Part shown: one piece after another, positions 16,150-25,022 of the stretch | Numbering within the stretch: the first letter of the stretch is position 1 | Layout: each line of letters starts with the position of its first letter | Assembly: GCF_011602365.1 (NCBI RefSeq) | Contig: NZ_JAAONZ010000020.1 | Span: 45,734-109,733 of the forward strand | DNA from: Pseudomaricurvus hydrocarbonicus | GTDB taxonomy: Bacteria > Pseudomonadota > Gammaproteobacteria > Pseudomonadales > Cellvibrionaceae | Length of the DNA: 64,000 bases | Direction of reading: 5' to 3' | Made by a program: the position numbers and the translations under genes | The notes under the pieces: generated by a model | What the model was told of the DNA's origin: nothing | Seen by the model: only the letters and a program-made list of their open reading frames with translations | The model's database searches: none

Positions 16150-17202
16150 ATGGCAGAAAAAACGACTGATTCAGGTTCAGGTCAACTTAGAGTGCTGATT
16201 CTGGCGATTCCTGAGACCGCAGGCTCGGCCCTCTACGGTATGGTCGACGTGCTCAACGCCGCCGGCAATCTCTGGCAAACACTGGTGCGCAGTGACGCTG
16301 GTTTTAACCCGTTTGAGGTGAATATTGTCTCGTCGCAAAAGCAGGTGTTTAGCTGTGGTAACCGCATTCCGGTTATGCCCGATTGCGCCATTGACACGGC
16401 TGCTGATGCCGACATTATTATTTTGCCTGAGTTGTGGCTTGGCCCCGACCAATCCATAAAAGGCCGCTATCCTCAAATTATGGATTGGTTGCGGCAGCAC
16501 TATCAGCAAGGCGGTTTTATTTACAGCGCTTGCTCGGGGTCCATCATGTTGGCCGAATCCGGATTGCTGGATGGCTGCTCGGCCACCTCGCATTGGGGAT
16601 ACCAGGATTTGTTTAAGCAACAATACCCTCTAGTCAAGTTTACTCCAGGGCCTAATTTGGTGTTTGCCGATGCGAATGGCCGGATTGTAACGGCAGGTGG
16701 GACGACGTCCTGGCATGATCTGGCGATACACATTATTTCTCGCCATGTCAGTACGGGTGAAGCTGTGCGCATCGCCAAAGTGTATTTGTTGAAGTGGCAT
16801 GGCGAAGGGCAGCTGCCCTATGCCAGCCTCAACCTGAATGTGCTTCACAACGATTCGGTTGTGAAAAAATGCGAACAGTGGTTAAAAGATCATTATCGTG
16901 AAAAGGACGCCTTGCCGAAGGTACTCCTCTACGCCAAACTTCCAGAGCGCACGCTCAAGCGCCGGTTTAAGGCGGCTACGGGACATTCGCTGGTGACCTA
17001 TATTCAGAACTTACGCATTGAAGAAGCCAAACAGTTACTGGAATCCACACAGTTGACCACGGACGACATCAGCGTCCAAATCAGTTACGAAGATACCTCT
17101 TTTTTCAGGCGGTTGTTTAAGCGATTAACGGGGTTATCACCCAGCCAGTATCGAAGAATGTTTCAACCTTTGAGCGCGTTGGGAAAGGATCAGGGAAAGT
17201 AA
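16150..17202 (+). CDS. GlxA-like AraC-family regulator with DJ-1/PfpI domain
   Basis: A 350-residue protein from ATG 16150, which has AAGG just upstream; a TTG eight codons earlier is less likely. The N-terminal half is a DJ-1/PfpI-like amidotransferase fold, with Cys in the nucleophile-elbow region IYSACSGSIMLAESG and the following His in SATSHW. The C-terminal 100 residues are an AraC-type pair of helix-turn-helix motifs (PERTLKRRFKAATGHSLVTY, then SYEDTSFFRRLFKRLTGLSPSQYRR). Members sense small metabolites or stress through the first domain and activate neighbours. It diverges from osmC-like and lies 3 bp before the methyltransferase gene, so both are candidate targets. Confidence 0.9.
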   Translation: MAEKTTDSGSGQLRVLILAIPETAGSALYGMVDVLNAAGNLWQTLVRSDAGFNPFEVNIVSSQKQVFSCGNRIPVMPDCAIDTAADADIIILPELWLGPDQSIKGRYPQIMDWLRQHYQQGGFIYSACSGSIMLAESGLLDGCSATSHWGYQDLFKQQYPLVKFTPGPNLVFADANGRIVTAGGTTSWHDLAIHIISRHVSTGEAVRIAKVYLLKWHGEGQLPYASLNLNVLHNDSVVKKCEQWLKDHYREKDALPKVLLYAKLPERTLKRRFKAATGHSLVTYIQNLRIEEAKQLLESTQLTTDDISVQISYEDTSFFRRLFKRLTGLSPSQYRRMFQPLSALGKDQGK

Positions 17203-17205
17203 ATC

Positions 17206-17667
17206 ATGAAATTTCTCCACAACAAAATTCCTCCTCCGCTGGTTGCGGCTTTATGTGGCGCCTGCATGTGGGGCGTGAGCTTGATCAGTTCAACCTTGGA
17301 TTTTCCTGCTGTTGCGAAGTACCTGCTGATGGGACTGTTGCTGATCACAGGGTTGGTTTTTCTGGTTTTGGGAGCCATGGCCTTTCGCAAGGCCAAGACC
17401 ACCGTCAACCCATTAAAGCCGGATACGGCTACTGAGCTGGTGACCAACGGCGTGTATGCGGTTTCCAGAAACCCGATGTATGTGGGTTTTGTGTTTTTGA
17501 TGTTGGCGTGGGCGGTGTATTTGGCATCCGCCTGGTCTTTGATGTTCGTCGCTCTTTATATAATCTACATTCACTGTTTTCAAATCAAGCCAGAAGAGCA
17601 GGCGCTTGAGCGGTTATTTGGCCAGCAGTTTGTGAATTACAAAGGCCGCGTTCGACCCTGGTTATAA
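17206..17667 (+). CDS. Isoprenylcysteine carboxyl methyltransferase-family membrane protein
   Basis: A 153-residue protein with four hydrophobic helices. The motif GVYAVSRNPMYVGFVFLMLAW and the late KPEEQALERLFGQQFVNYKGRVRPWL are characteristic of the bacterial ICMT/phospholipid methyltransferase group. These bind S-adenosylmethionine at the membrane face and methylate lipids or other small substrates; the bacterial substrate is mostly unknown. The start codon is 3 bp after the regulator's stop, so the two are co-transcribed, with GGGAAAG inside the regulator's last codons as ribosome site. Confidence 0.88.
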   Translation: MKFLHNKIPPPLVAALCGACMWGVSLISSTLDFPAVAKYLLMGLLLITGLVFLVLGAMAFRKAKTTVNPLKPDTATELVTNGVYAVSRNPMYVGFVFLMLAWAVYLASAWSLMFVALYIIYIHCFQIKPEEQALERLFGQQFVNYKGRVRPWL

Positions 17668-17764
17668 CTTTCCGAGGCGATATTATTCAGTGGTTATTAC
17701 TGGAAGGGTAATTAAAACGGATTTTACTGTTTGGGTAGCCAGGCTTAATGTTCAGGACTATTAC

Positions 17765-17795
17765 TTAACGATCAAGACAAGTCTTTAACGATCAA
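17765..17795 (+). repeat. Direct repeat TTAACGATCAA, two copies 20 bp apart
   Basis: The 11-mer TTAACGATCAA occurs at 17765-17775 and 17785-17795, upstream of the haem protein gene. Two turns of helix separate the copies, so a tandem operator is possible; slippage duplication is the alternative. Confidence 0.6.
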
Positions 17796-17819
17796 AGTGA
17801 CACCGAAAAGGTTATTGTG

Positions 17820-18389
17820 ATGACCCCTAAAACAGTGATGGCGTTGTCTCTCATCGCATTATCAATACCATTATTCACCGTGATGTCAGCCTATGCCGAA
17901 GACAGTGGCAAGGGTTTGGATGGCGCCGAAATTATTTCAAGGTTTAAAGTTGAGTTGCAGACGGCGCTCCGTTCAGGCTTGAAAGAGGGGCCTTTGCACG
18001 CGATGTCCGTCTGTAAAATGACGGCGCCAGGTATCGCTCAGAAACTGTCCGTGAATGGAATCCGGGTTGGGCGTACCAGTGATCGATTGAGAAATCCCAA
18101 TAATGTTGCTCCTGACTGGGTGCAACCCATCTTAAATGACTTCCTTGAAAACAAGACGGACAGATGGGCTAAAGAAGTCTTACTCCCGGATGCTCGTATC
18201 GGCTATGTGGAACCTATTACGGTTCAACCCTTGTGTACGACTTGTCACGGGGACGTGCTTGCGGATGAAGTCTCTGAGCAACTCCAGTTGCTGTATCCAC
18301 AAGACCGTGCAACCGGCTATAGAATTGGTGAGTTCCGCGGTTTGTTTTGGGTAGAGTATCCGGTGAGCGGAGTGAGGTCGGCAGAATGA
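17820..18389 (+). CDS. Tll0287-like (DUF3365) periplasmic haem protein
   Basis: A 189-residue exported protein with a clear signal peptide cleaved after about AYA (residue 27 or so). The single c-type haem motif CTTCH is at residues 139-143 in QPLCTTCHGDVLADEV. The pattern SVCKMTAPGIAQKL, VGRTSDRLRNPNN, DWVQPILNDF and the final GEFRGLFWVEYPV fits DUF3365/Tll0287 domains, which bind haem and are proposed redox sensors or electron carriers. It stands alone, followed by a good terminator hairpin. ATG at 17820 was preferred over the preceding GTG. Confidence 0.88.
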   Translation: MTPKTVMALSLIALSIPLFTVMSAYAEDSGKGLDGAEIISRFKVELQTALRSGLKEGPLHAMSVCKMTAPGIAQKLSVNGIRVGRTSDRLRNPNNVAPDWVQPILNDFLENKTDRWAKEVLLPDARIGYVEPITVQPLCTTCHGDVLADEVSEQLQLLYPQDRATGYRIGEFRGLFWVEYPVSGVRSAE

Positions 18390-18402
18390 GAAGGTGCTGA
18401 TA

Positions 18403-18422
18403 CCGGTTCACCTCTGAACCGG
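18403..18422 (+). terminator. Intrinsic-type terminator after the DUF3365 gene
   Basis: A perfect 8-bp stem CCGGTTCA/TGAACCGG with a CCTC loop, 14 bp after the stop codon, followed by GTTGCCTTTT. Stem strength and position fit a rho-independent terminator with a moderate T tract. Confidence 0.75.
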
Positions 18423-18860
18423 GTTGCCTTTTAAAGCGGCCATTAAACAGAGTAGAACGCCTCTTCTTTGTTGGTCATCTCACGGTCTATTGTGCAGCCG
18501 CTGTCGCGCGCTCCCAGTTGATGACGTTCTCATTTTTTGTCCGTACAATTTCGCCTCCAATAATTTCTGCGCGCGCTAAATTTCCGATAATGCGGTAAAC
18601 CCGTCAATAAATTCTAACTGCTTGGAACGTTGGGGAGTGATGCGTTAAGTAACGTCCTCTCATCACCGTTATTGGTTGTTGTGGATATGGATACTGATGT
18701 TTCCGTTTGACAGAGTAAAAGAAAACACTGCACACTGTAGTTGAACAGTGCTGTACAGCAATAAGATTGGCAATTTCGCTGTTGAACACATCTTTTTACA
18801 ACACTGGTTCAGCAGCCCGTTTGTTCGAAATATAAAATAATAAACTCGGGGAAACTCAGG
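18423..18860. other. 438-bp gap; TonB receptor promoter region
   Basis: No confident gene. A minus-strand open stretch at about 18495-18615 translates to a gene-like 38-residue tail (ARAEIIGGEIVRTKNE) but lacks a start codon, so it may be a remnant. Closer to the receptor, CACTGT and ACAGTG (18733-18738 and 18745-18750) form an inverted repeat beside the palindrome CTGTACAG at 18751-18758, a possible operator. Confidence 0.4.
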
Positions 18861-21335
18861 ATGAAAATCAATAAAAGTGTGTTGGCCATTGTTATAAGCA
18901 TTATGGTGGGTCCCACCGTTCAGGCGCAAACGGTGCCTGATACTTCAACTTCAGCCAGAATTACCTCCTTGGAAGAGATTGTTGTGACCGCGCGTCGGCG
19001 ACAGGAAACCGCGCAGGATTCTCCTGTGGCTTTAACCGTATTGAATGATGCCCTACTGGATCGTTACAGCATCACGGGTATAGACAGTATTGCCAGTTTG
19101 ACGCCGGGATTGGTCACTGGTGAATCCGGTGGTGCGGTAGGTGGCAGTATTTCCCTGCGTGGTGTGGGCTCTGGTGAGTCGCAGGCGTTCATCGATCAGG
19201 CCGTGTCGATTAATATTGATGGTATCCCGATCAGTACGGCACAAATTCTGCGCGTTGCTCAAATGGATCTACAACAGATTGAAATCCTGCGCGGTCCCCA
19301 GGCCTTGTTTTTCGGTAAAAACAGCCCCGGTGGCATCATCTCACTGACTACGGCCAGTCCTGGCGACGAATTTGAAATGAAATTACGCACGGGGTATGAA
19401 TTCGATGCGAAAGAGTGGTTTGTCGATGCCGCCATCTCGGGGCCGATCACGGAAAAAGCCGGTTTTCGATTGGCAGCCTACTACTCGGATATGGATGGCT
19501 ATATTGATGTTGACTCACCGGTGCATTTAATTCCTGAGGATAATGACCCCTATGCGATTAAGGCGTCCCACCTTGACGCTTTTCCCCAGCAGGAAGACAT
19601 GTTTTTGCGGGGCACCTTTACCCTCGACCCCATTGACGAATTGAGAATTTCTCTTAAGGGCACCTATGCCGACACCGAAATTGATGGTGCGACTTCGTAT
19701 TTCAGTGACATTACACACTGCCCTTACGGCAATCCGCAGGAACTCTACCCGGTTGCTGGGAACTGTAAAAACGATGGTGAGATTATAACCTCCCAGATTC
19801 CTGGAGAAGTGCTTGCCCTTAACCCTCAGCTGAAAAGCAATGGCCACCGTGACAGTGAACAGACTTTGATATCGGCAACGGTAGAATTTGACCTGACTGA
19901 ATCGTTAACCCTGACGTCCGTGACGGGCTATTACGATGCGGAAGAGGAACTGTCTTCCAATGGTGGCTACGGTCTCGCCCCGAGTAATGTCTATGCCGTG
20001 AATTATGAAAATGAACAGATTTCTGAAGAGCTGCGCCTGGCGTCTAACTTTTCGGGCCCGTTCAATTTTTTAATGGGTGGTTTTTATGAGGAACGGGAGC
20101 TCTACACCGATACCTATATTGTCATTCCCACGGTTGCCGCACCGACGTGTCCACTGTGTTTCGAACTGCCGTTTGAGACGACCAGTCAGGATCAGGAAAG
20201 TTACTCTTTCTTTGCGCAACTGCTTTTCGACTTCACGGAGCAAATTGAGCTTTCAGTCGGTGGCCGATACACCCATGAAACGAAGGAAGTCACCGAGTAT
20301 ACGATCATCGCAGAATCTCCCTTTGATCCGGCACCGGTTCTCAAAGGAACGCCAATCGATGTGCTGGGGCTGCCCACCTATCCGGGTGACACAAAACTGG
20401 ATTTTAGCAATTTTTCTCCGGAGGTCACCCTGACCTACAAACCCTTCGAGAACATGATGTATTTTGCATCCTATAAAGAAGGCTATAAATCTGGAGGGTT
20501 TGACGGCTCCTACACGGCAGGCGCTGTGCTCACCAAAGGGGTCAACTCTTTCGACCCTGAAGAGGTCTCCGGCTTTGAGTTGGGCCTTAAATCCAGTCTG
20601 ATGGATAAGCAGGTCATCTTTAACGCCACAGCTTATTGGTACGACTATCAAGACCTTCAGGTAGCAACCTATGATACCGCTGCTCGCTCTTTCGGAACCG
20701 GTAATGCGGCAGAAGCGACGGTAAGAGGCATTGAGCTCGAAACCAAATACTACCCTCAAGCGGCACCGGGCCTGGAACTACACGCGACTGCCAACTTTAA
20801 CGACGCGGAGTTCGATGAGTTTTTTGCCCAATGTTATAAATCCCAGTCGCAGGCGCTAGGCTGTGACAATGACATCGATCCCAGTACCGGATTTGGCAAT
20901 ACGCAGGATCTGTCGGGAGTACAATTGCGCAAGGCACCGGAATTCACCGCTACGGTGGGGGGATACTACGAAACATCATTGGCATCGGGCCTTATGATGA
21001 GCTTTTCATCAGACCTTTTCTATTCCGGAAAGTATAACTATGGTACCGATTACCAGCCTTACACTGAGCAGCAAAGCTTCTTTAAACTGGATGCCTCAAT
21101 GCGGATTTTTTCAGAAGATAATCATTGGGAACTGGCACTGATCGGCCGCAACCTGAGTGACGAGCGGAATCTGGTCAATGGTATCGACCGTACGGGTACC
21201 GGTGGCGCTTACGGCACCACATCACCGGTATGCAGCTCTCTGCCAGCGACGGGAGGCTGTATTGCGGCGGCAGACGTTATTGGTACACCGACCCGAGGTC
21301 GGACGTTAACCCTGCAAGCGACATACCGATACTGA
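18861..21335 (+). CDS. TonB-dependent outer-membrane receptor
   Basis: An 824-residue receptor with signal peptide (ending near VQAQ, residue 23) and the TonB-box/plug start LEEIVVTARRRQETAQD at about residues 35-50. The plug motifs QIEILRGPQALFFGKNSPGG and the barrel landmark TPTRGRTLTLQATYRY with a C-terminal aromatic residue are complete. The plug and repertoire (SRRRQET type with long barrel loops) are those common in marine gammaproteobacteria and sphingomonads. The cargo is unknown: no siderophore, haem or sugar gene lies nearby. The GCS2/AstE-like pair downstream is separated by a terminator and is not obviously linked. Confidence 0.95.
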   Translation: MKINKSVLAIVISIMVGPTVQAQTVPDTSTSARITSLEEIVVTARRRQETAQDSPVALTVLNDALLDRYSITGIDSIASLTPGLVTGESGGAVGGSISLRGVGSGESQAFIDQAVSINIDGIPISTAQILRVAQMDLQQIEILRGPQALFFGKNSPGGIISLTTASPGDEFEMKLRTGYEFDAKEWFVDAAISGPITEKAGFRLAAYYSDMDGYIDVDSPVHLIPEDNDPYAIKASHLDAFPQQEDMFLRGTFTLDPIDELRISLKGTYADTEIDGATSYFSDITHCPYGNPQELYPVAGNCKNDGEIITSQIPGEVLALNPQLKSNGHRDSEQTLISATVEFDLTESLTLTSVTGYYDAEEELSSNGGYGLAPSNVYAVNYENEQISEELRLASNFSGPFNFLMGGFYEERELYTDTYIVIPTVAAPTCPLCFELPFETTSQDQESYSFFAQLLFDFTEQIELSVGGRYTHETKEVTEYTIIAESPFDPAPVLKGTPIDVLGLPTYPGDTKLDFSNFSPEVTLTYKPFENMMYFASYKEGYKSGGFDGSYTAGAVLTKGVNSFDPEEVSGFELGLKSSLMDKQVIFNATAYWYDYQDLQVATYDTAARSFGTGNAAEATVRGIELETKYYPQAAPGLELHATANFNDAEFDEFFAQCYKSQSQALGCDNDIDPSTGFGNTQDLSGVQLRKAPEFTATVGGYYETSLASGLMMSFSSDLFYSGKYNYGTDYQPYTEQQSFFKLDASMRIFSEDNHWELALIGRNLSDERNLVNGIDRTGTGGAYGTTSPVCSSLPATGGCIAAADVIGTPTRGRTLTLQATYRY

Positions 21336-21348
21336 GCCACCCTCAGCC

Positions 21349-21381
21349 AATGGCCCGCCTTGATCATCATTGCGGGCCATT
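21349..21381 (+). terminator. Terminator hairpin after the TonB receptor
   Basis: A perfect 10-bp GC-rich stem AATGGCCCGC/GCGGGCCATT with a 13-nt loop, starting 13 bp after the stop codon. The T-rich tail is poor (TATAG), so it may act as a weak terminator or as a 3' stabilising hairpin. Confidence 0.7.
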
Positions 21382-21385
21382 ATAG

Positions 21386-21408
21386 CCCCTATAACCCCTA
21401 TAACCCCT
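21386..21408 (+). repeat. 9-bp tandem repeat (CCCCTATAA), ~2.6 copies
   Basis: Two perfect CCCCTATAA units followed by CCCCT, directly after the receptor terminator. Noncoding. Confidence 0.85.
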
Positions 21409-21635
21409 CCCCAAGAGCCGATACACGGAGCGTCCTGATAGTGCCCGCTCATGGTATCTGGACGTGTTGAGGTTGTCGCTGGAAGGTCTGGAGTCGTCTG
21501 GCCTCTGATTCTACAGGTCTTGCCTGTTATGGGTATTTAATGGCTATCCAGGCACAGACTTTGATCTGGCGCATTGTCTTACTCTCAGCTGTTTCCTAAG
21601 CTCAATAAGTAGAATAGCTGAGGGAGTACAGGGTT

Positions 21636-23120
21636 ATGGGGCTTGCTATCGCCAGTGAGGAGTTTACCGCTGAGGACTACAGACGTTTCTCTGCGCGCCT
21701 CGGGGGATGCCTTAAAGCCCTCAAAGAGATGTTGAGAGACCCGCAATTTGGCGGCAATGTGACGTCCTGGGGGGCGGAGCTGGAGCTCTATCTGGTCAAT
21801 AGCCAGGGCCGGGTGGTGGACTGCAACGAAGAAGTGCTTGAGCTGGCCGCAGACCCCCATTTCACCCCGGAGCTGAATCGATTTAACCTGGAATACAACT
21901 CCGATCCGGTGATCAGTTCTGCGTCACCGTTCACCAGGTTGCAGAATGATTTTGAAGACGCCCTGGCACGCCTGGACGGCTTCACTCAGGCTTTTGGTGC
22001 GCGGCCGGTGGCCATTGGCATACTGCCTACCCTGCAGCGGGACAATTTCGGCCCAGCCCACATGACCGACCTGCCGCGTTACCGGGCGCTGACCAATGCT
22101 TTGCAAAACCTGGGGTCAGGGCAGTTCAACATTGATCTTGATGGCAATCCGCCGCTGCAGATTAAGGTCGGTGATGTCACCTACGAAGGCGCCAATACGT
22201 CCTTTCAATTGCATTACCGGGTCAGTCCGGCGCGTTTTGCCGATCTCTATAATGGACTGCTTTTGGCGACCCCGATTGTACTGGGGATGTCGGCTAATTC
22301 GCCCTCCCTATTTGGTCACCGTCTCTGGCACGAGACCCGAATTCCGCTGTTCAAGCACAGCGTCGACTGGCGCCCTGCCGCCGGTGAGTGGCGGCAACCG
22401 GCGCGGGTCAGTCTGGGGCAGGGGTATCTGAGGCGTTCGGCCTATGAGTTGTTTGCGGAGTCTGTGTCTACCCAGCCGCTGGTGTTACCGGTGTGTGGCA
22501 ACGATGACTACCTGAGCCAATGGCGGGCAGGGCAGCCCCCGGGACTGGATGAGCTGCGCATGCATCAGAACACTGTCTGGTCGTGGTTAAGGCCAGTGTA
22601 TGACACTGCCGATGGCGGGCATCTGCGCATTGAATTGCGGGTGTTGCCTGCCGGTCCATCCGTCACCGATATGCTGGCCAGTGCGGCTTTTTACATTGGG
22701 TTGGGGGAGGCGTTTGCCGACCGGATTGATGATTTGTTGCCGACTCTGCCGTTCAATTACGCCAAGTATAATTTTTACCGTGCGGCCCAATTTGGGCCAG
22801 AGGCCAAGCTGGTGTGGCCCAATCCGTTGCGCCATTGTCTGGAGGAGCAGACTTTGCAGCAGGTCGCGCAGTTACTGCTGCCGTTGGCGGAAGAGGGATT
22901 GCAAAAAACCGGTCTGGCAACTCAGGAGATTAGTCGTTATCTGTCGGTCATTGCGGAGCGAGTGGCGAATGGACAGACGGGGGCGGTGTGGCAATTACGT
23001 CAAATGGATCGTCTGGATAAATCGGCGCCGGTAGGACTTGAGGCTGCGCGGACCATGCTACTGGGGTATATGCACAATCAAAGATCGGGCTGCCCTGTCG
23101 CCCAGTGGGGGGATCTATGA
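21636..23120 (+). CDS. GCS2-family carboxylate-amine ligase (glutamate-cysteine ligase-like)
   Basis: A 494-residue protein with a strong AGGGAG ribosome site. The pattern SWGAELELYLVNSQGRVVDCNEEV, NLEYNSDPV, TYEGANTSFQLHYRVSP, MSANSPSLFGHRLWHETRIPLF and HLRIELRVLPAGPSVTDMLA fits the GCS2 family, ATP-dependent ligases joining a carboxylate to an amino acid amine. YbdK-type members are about 370 residues; this is longer, with an added C-terminal helical region. Whether it makes gamma-glutamylcysteine or another amide is not decided by sequence. It overlaps the AstE-like gene by 4 bp (ATGA), so the two are translationally coupled and likely act on related compounds. Confidence 0.88.
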   Translation: MGLAIASEEFTAEDYRRFSARLGGCLKALKEMLRDPQFGGNVTSWGAELELYLVNSQGRVVDCNEEVLELAADPHFTPELNRFNLEYNSDPVISSASPFTRLQNDFEDALARLDGFTQAFGARPVAIGILPTLQRDNFGPAHMTDLPRYRALTNALQNLGSGQFNIDLDGNPPLQIKVGDVTYEGANTSFQLHYRVSPARFADLYNGLLLATPIVLGMSANSPSLFGHRLWHETRIPLFKHSVDWRPAAGEWRQPARVSLGQGYLRRSAYELFAESVSTQPLVLPVCGNDDYLSQWRAGQPPGLDELRMHQNTVWSWLRPVYDTADGGHLRIELRVLPAGPSVTDMLASAAFYIGLGEAFADRIDDLLPTLPFNYAKYNFYRAAQFGPEAKLVWPNPLRHCLEEQTLQQVAQLLLPLAEEGLQKTGLATQEISRYLSVIAERVANGQTGAVWQLRQMDRLDKSAPVGLEAARTMLLGYMHNQRSGCPVAQWGDL

Positions 23121-24133
23121 CACCGCTGCCGATAATTTCAATTCCCGAACAGCTGGGTAATCACCTCCTGGAATTTCTGCAGGGATTGCCTGGACCTTGT
23201 TGTATTCATGTCCCTGGTGCAGATCGCTCTCGTTGTCGCTTTGTGGTCACCCTGCTGCACGGTAACGAGCCTTCTGGGGTGGATGCCATCTACCGCTTGT
23301 TGCAACAGCCTCTGCAGCCAGTGTGTGATATGTACCTTGCCATTATGAATATCAGTGCGGCCCTGACGGAACCCTTTTTCCGTTATCGGCAATTGCCGGG
23401 CAAGCGTGATCTTAACCGCTGTTTCAAAGCGCCGTATGACGATGCGGAAGGCCAGTTGGCGCGCTCCTTGATGCAATTGATTCAAACTAAAAAGCCGGAA
23501 GCTTTAATTGATCTTCACAATACATCAGGCAACGGGCCGGCCTTCGGGGTGGCCGTGCATCTGGACAGTCGCCACGATGCTTTGGTCTCCCTGTTTACAG
23601 AGCGTCTGATCATCACCGATTTGCAGCTGGGCGCATTGATGGAACTGAGTGAAGAGGCTGTACCGACGGTCACGGTAGAGTGTGGGGGGGCTCAGGAAGA
23701 AGAAGCCCACAAAATCGCTTTTGATGGTTTACAGCGATACTTCACGACATCCAATCTGTTTGACCTGAGTGCCGCGCCTTGGCCCATTGAGGTGCTGCAC
23801 AATCCGGTGAGGCTGGAGTTGGCAGCAGACCTCACTTTCAGCTACGCCGAGAGCCTGCAAGCCAGGGATGATTTGAGTTTGAGGGCCGACATTGAGCAAT
23901 TCAATTTTGGGGTGGTGACACCTGATACCTTGCTGGGGTGGTGCACCGCCACCGCGGCAACTAAATTGCACATACGTAATGCATCGGCGGCGGATGAAGC
24001 ATTACAGGCCTGGTTTTCTACTGACAACGGAGAGCTGCGACCTATCAGGCCATTAAAGTTGTTTATGATTACCGCCAGAGCCGATATTGCTCGCAGTGAT
24101 TGCCTTTTGTATGCCGTTCGCTGTCGTGAATAG
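23117..24133 (+). CDS. AstE/AspA-like zinc deacylase
   Basis: A 338-residue protein from ATG 23117, chosen because it forms an ATGA overlap with the ligase stop. The zinc motif of the succinylglutamate desuccinylase/aspartoacylase family is visible: His48 and Glu51 in LLHGNEPSG, and His134 in LIDLHNTSG. A catalytic Glu is likely within TVTVECGGAQEEE. Such enzymes hydrolyse N-acyl amino acid or amide bonds. Coupling with a GCS2 ligase suggests a cycle of making and cleaving an amide, or remodelling of a gamma-glutamyl-type metabolite; this is inference. No other arginine-catabolism (ast) gene is nearby. Confidence 0.87.
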   Translation: MTPLPIISIPEQLGNHLLEFLQGLPGPCCIHVPGADRSRCRFVVTLLHGNEPSGVDAIYRLLQQPLQPVCDMYLAIMNISAALTEPFFRYRQLPGKRDLNRCFKAPYDDAEGQLARSLMQLIQTKKPEALIDLHNTSGNGPAFGVAVHLDSRHDALVSLFTERLIITDLQLGALMELSEEAVPTVTVECGGAQEEEAHKIAFDGLQRYFTTSNLFDLSAAPWPIEVLHNPVRLELAADLTFSYAESLQARDDLSLRADIEQFNFGVVTPDTLLGWCTATAATKLHIRNASAADEALQAWFSTDNGELRPIRPLKLFMITARADIARSDCLLYAVRCRE

Positions 24134-24255
24134 GTCTTAACAACAGTGAGAGACGTTGGTAATTGGGTTTACCTGGAGTCATTTGACTGAAATCATAGAT
24201 TACCTGCAGTGAGTGGCTATAGTTCATACGGGGAGCAGCGGTAATGGCGCTGTCG

Positions 24256-24370
24256 TTTTACTGGACTTATAGTTTTACGGAGACTGGATTTGTAGTTTTA
24301 CGGACACTGGATTTGTAGTTTTACGGGATCTCTAGTGTTACTGGATCTGTAGTTTTATGGAGCTGCAGTT
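24256..24370 (+). repeat. Degenerate 17-23-bp tandem repeat, ~5-6 units
   Basis: Units of the form TTTTAC-GG(A/G)-(A/C)-ACTGGATTTGTAG are repeated with small losses: 24256, 24273, 24296, 24319, 24336 and 24353 each begin such a unit. The array is upstream of the coiled-coil gene and within its leader or promoter. It is noncoding: every unit contains stops (TAG) in at least one frame. Confidence 0.8.
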
Positions 24371-24405
24371 GTAATCGTGTTAATCCCTATGTGGAGACGC
24401 TGACC

Positions 24406-24900
24406 ATGAACGATAAAATGAAAGATATTATTGAAAAGTCCCAGGAATACCTCAAAGAGATTGCCGACAAACTGGAAGACCAGTACGAAGATTTGTCGGA
24501 GGAGGCGGCGGAGGTTTGGCAAACAGCAAAGCCGAAATTAAAAGCATTGAATGAATCATTAGCCAAAGCGACAGCGGCTCTGAAGACCCAGACCGACGAG
24601 GCACGTTTGCAAGCACACTTAGCCATTATGGATGCCAGTGATCAATGGATGTATCTGAACAAAACGGTCAGCGAGCTTACGCGCAATGCCCGAGCCAAGG
24701 GCTCGGGTGAATTCGAGCGTGCTGAGTTACAGGCCCACCTTGCGAAAATGGAGGCTCGGGATTTTATCAATACACACAGCAAGGAAATCAGCCGTGAATA
24801 TCAGGAGGCTAAGGACAAAATTGAAAAGAACAGTCTCAAAGCCGCTCAAGAGATAGAGCACGGTCTGGAAACCATTGGTAAAAATTGGGTGAACAAATAG
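24406..24900 (+). CDS. Coiled-coil, apolipoprotein-like small protein
   Basis: A 164-residue, very hydrophilic, almost entirely helical protein (Lys/Glu/Ala/Asp rich) with no signal peptide or hydrophobic segment. It has 11-residue-like heptad patterns, and the phrase RLQAHLAIMDASDQW recurs as ELQAHLAKMEARDF about 45 residues later, marking an internal duplication. Similar helical proteins interact with membranes or other chains, but I do not recognise a family. The start ATG 24406 is preferred over a GTG five codons earlier because GGAGACG lies just before it. The repeat array upstream is the probable regulatory leader. Confidence 0.65.
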   Translation: MNDKMKDIIEKSQEYLKEIADKLEDQYEDLSEEAAEVWQTAKPKLKALNESLAKATAALKTQTDEARLQAHLAIMDASDQWMYLNKTVSELTRNARAKGSGEFERAELQAHLAKMEARDFINTHSKEISREYQEAKDKIEKNSLKAAQEIEHGLETIGKNWVNK

Positions 24901-25022
24901 TACATGGCTTAATACTGCGTATCTGGGTGAATACAACGTAGACGGGGTAATCAAGGGAGCACGGGTGAACAACTCCTGGCTGGAAGCGGGGAGCCGGTTA
25001 AATCGTTGGTTAACTGCAAACA

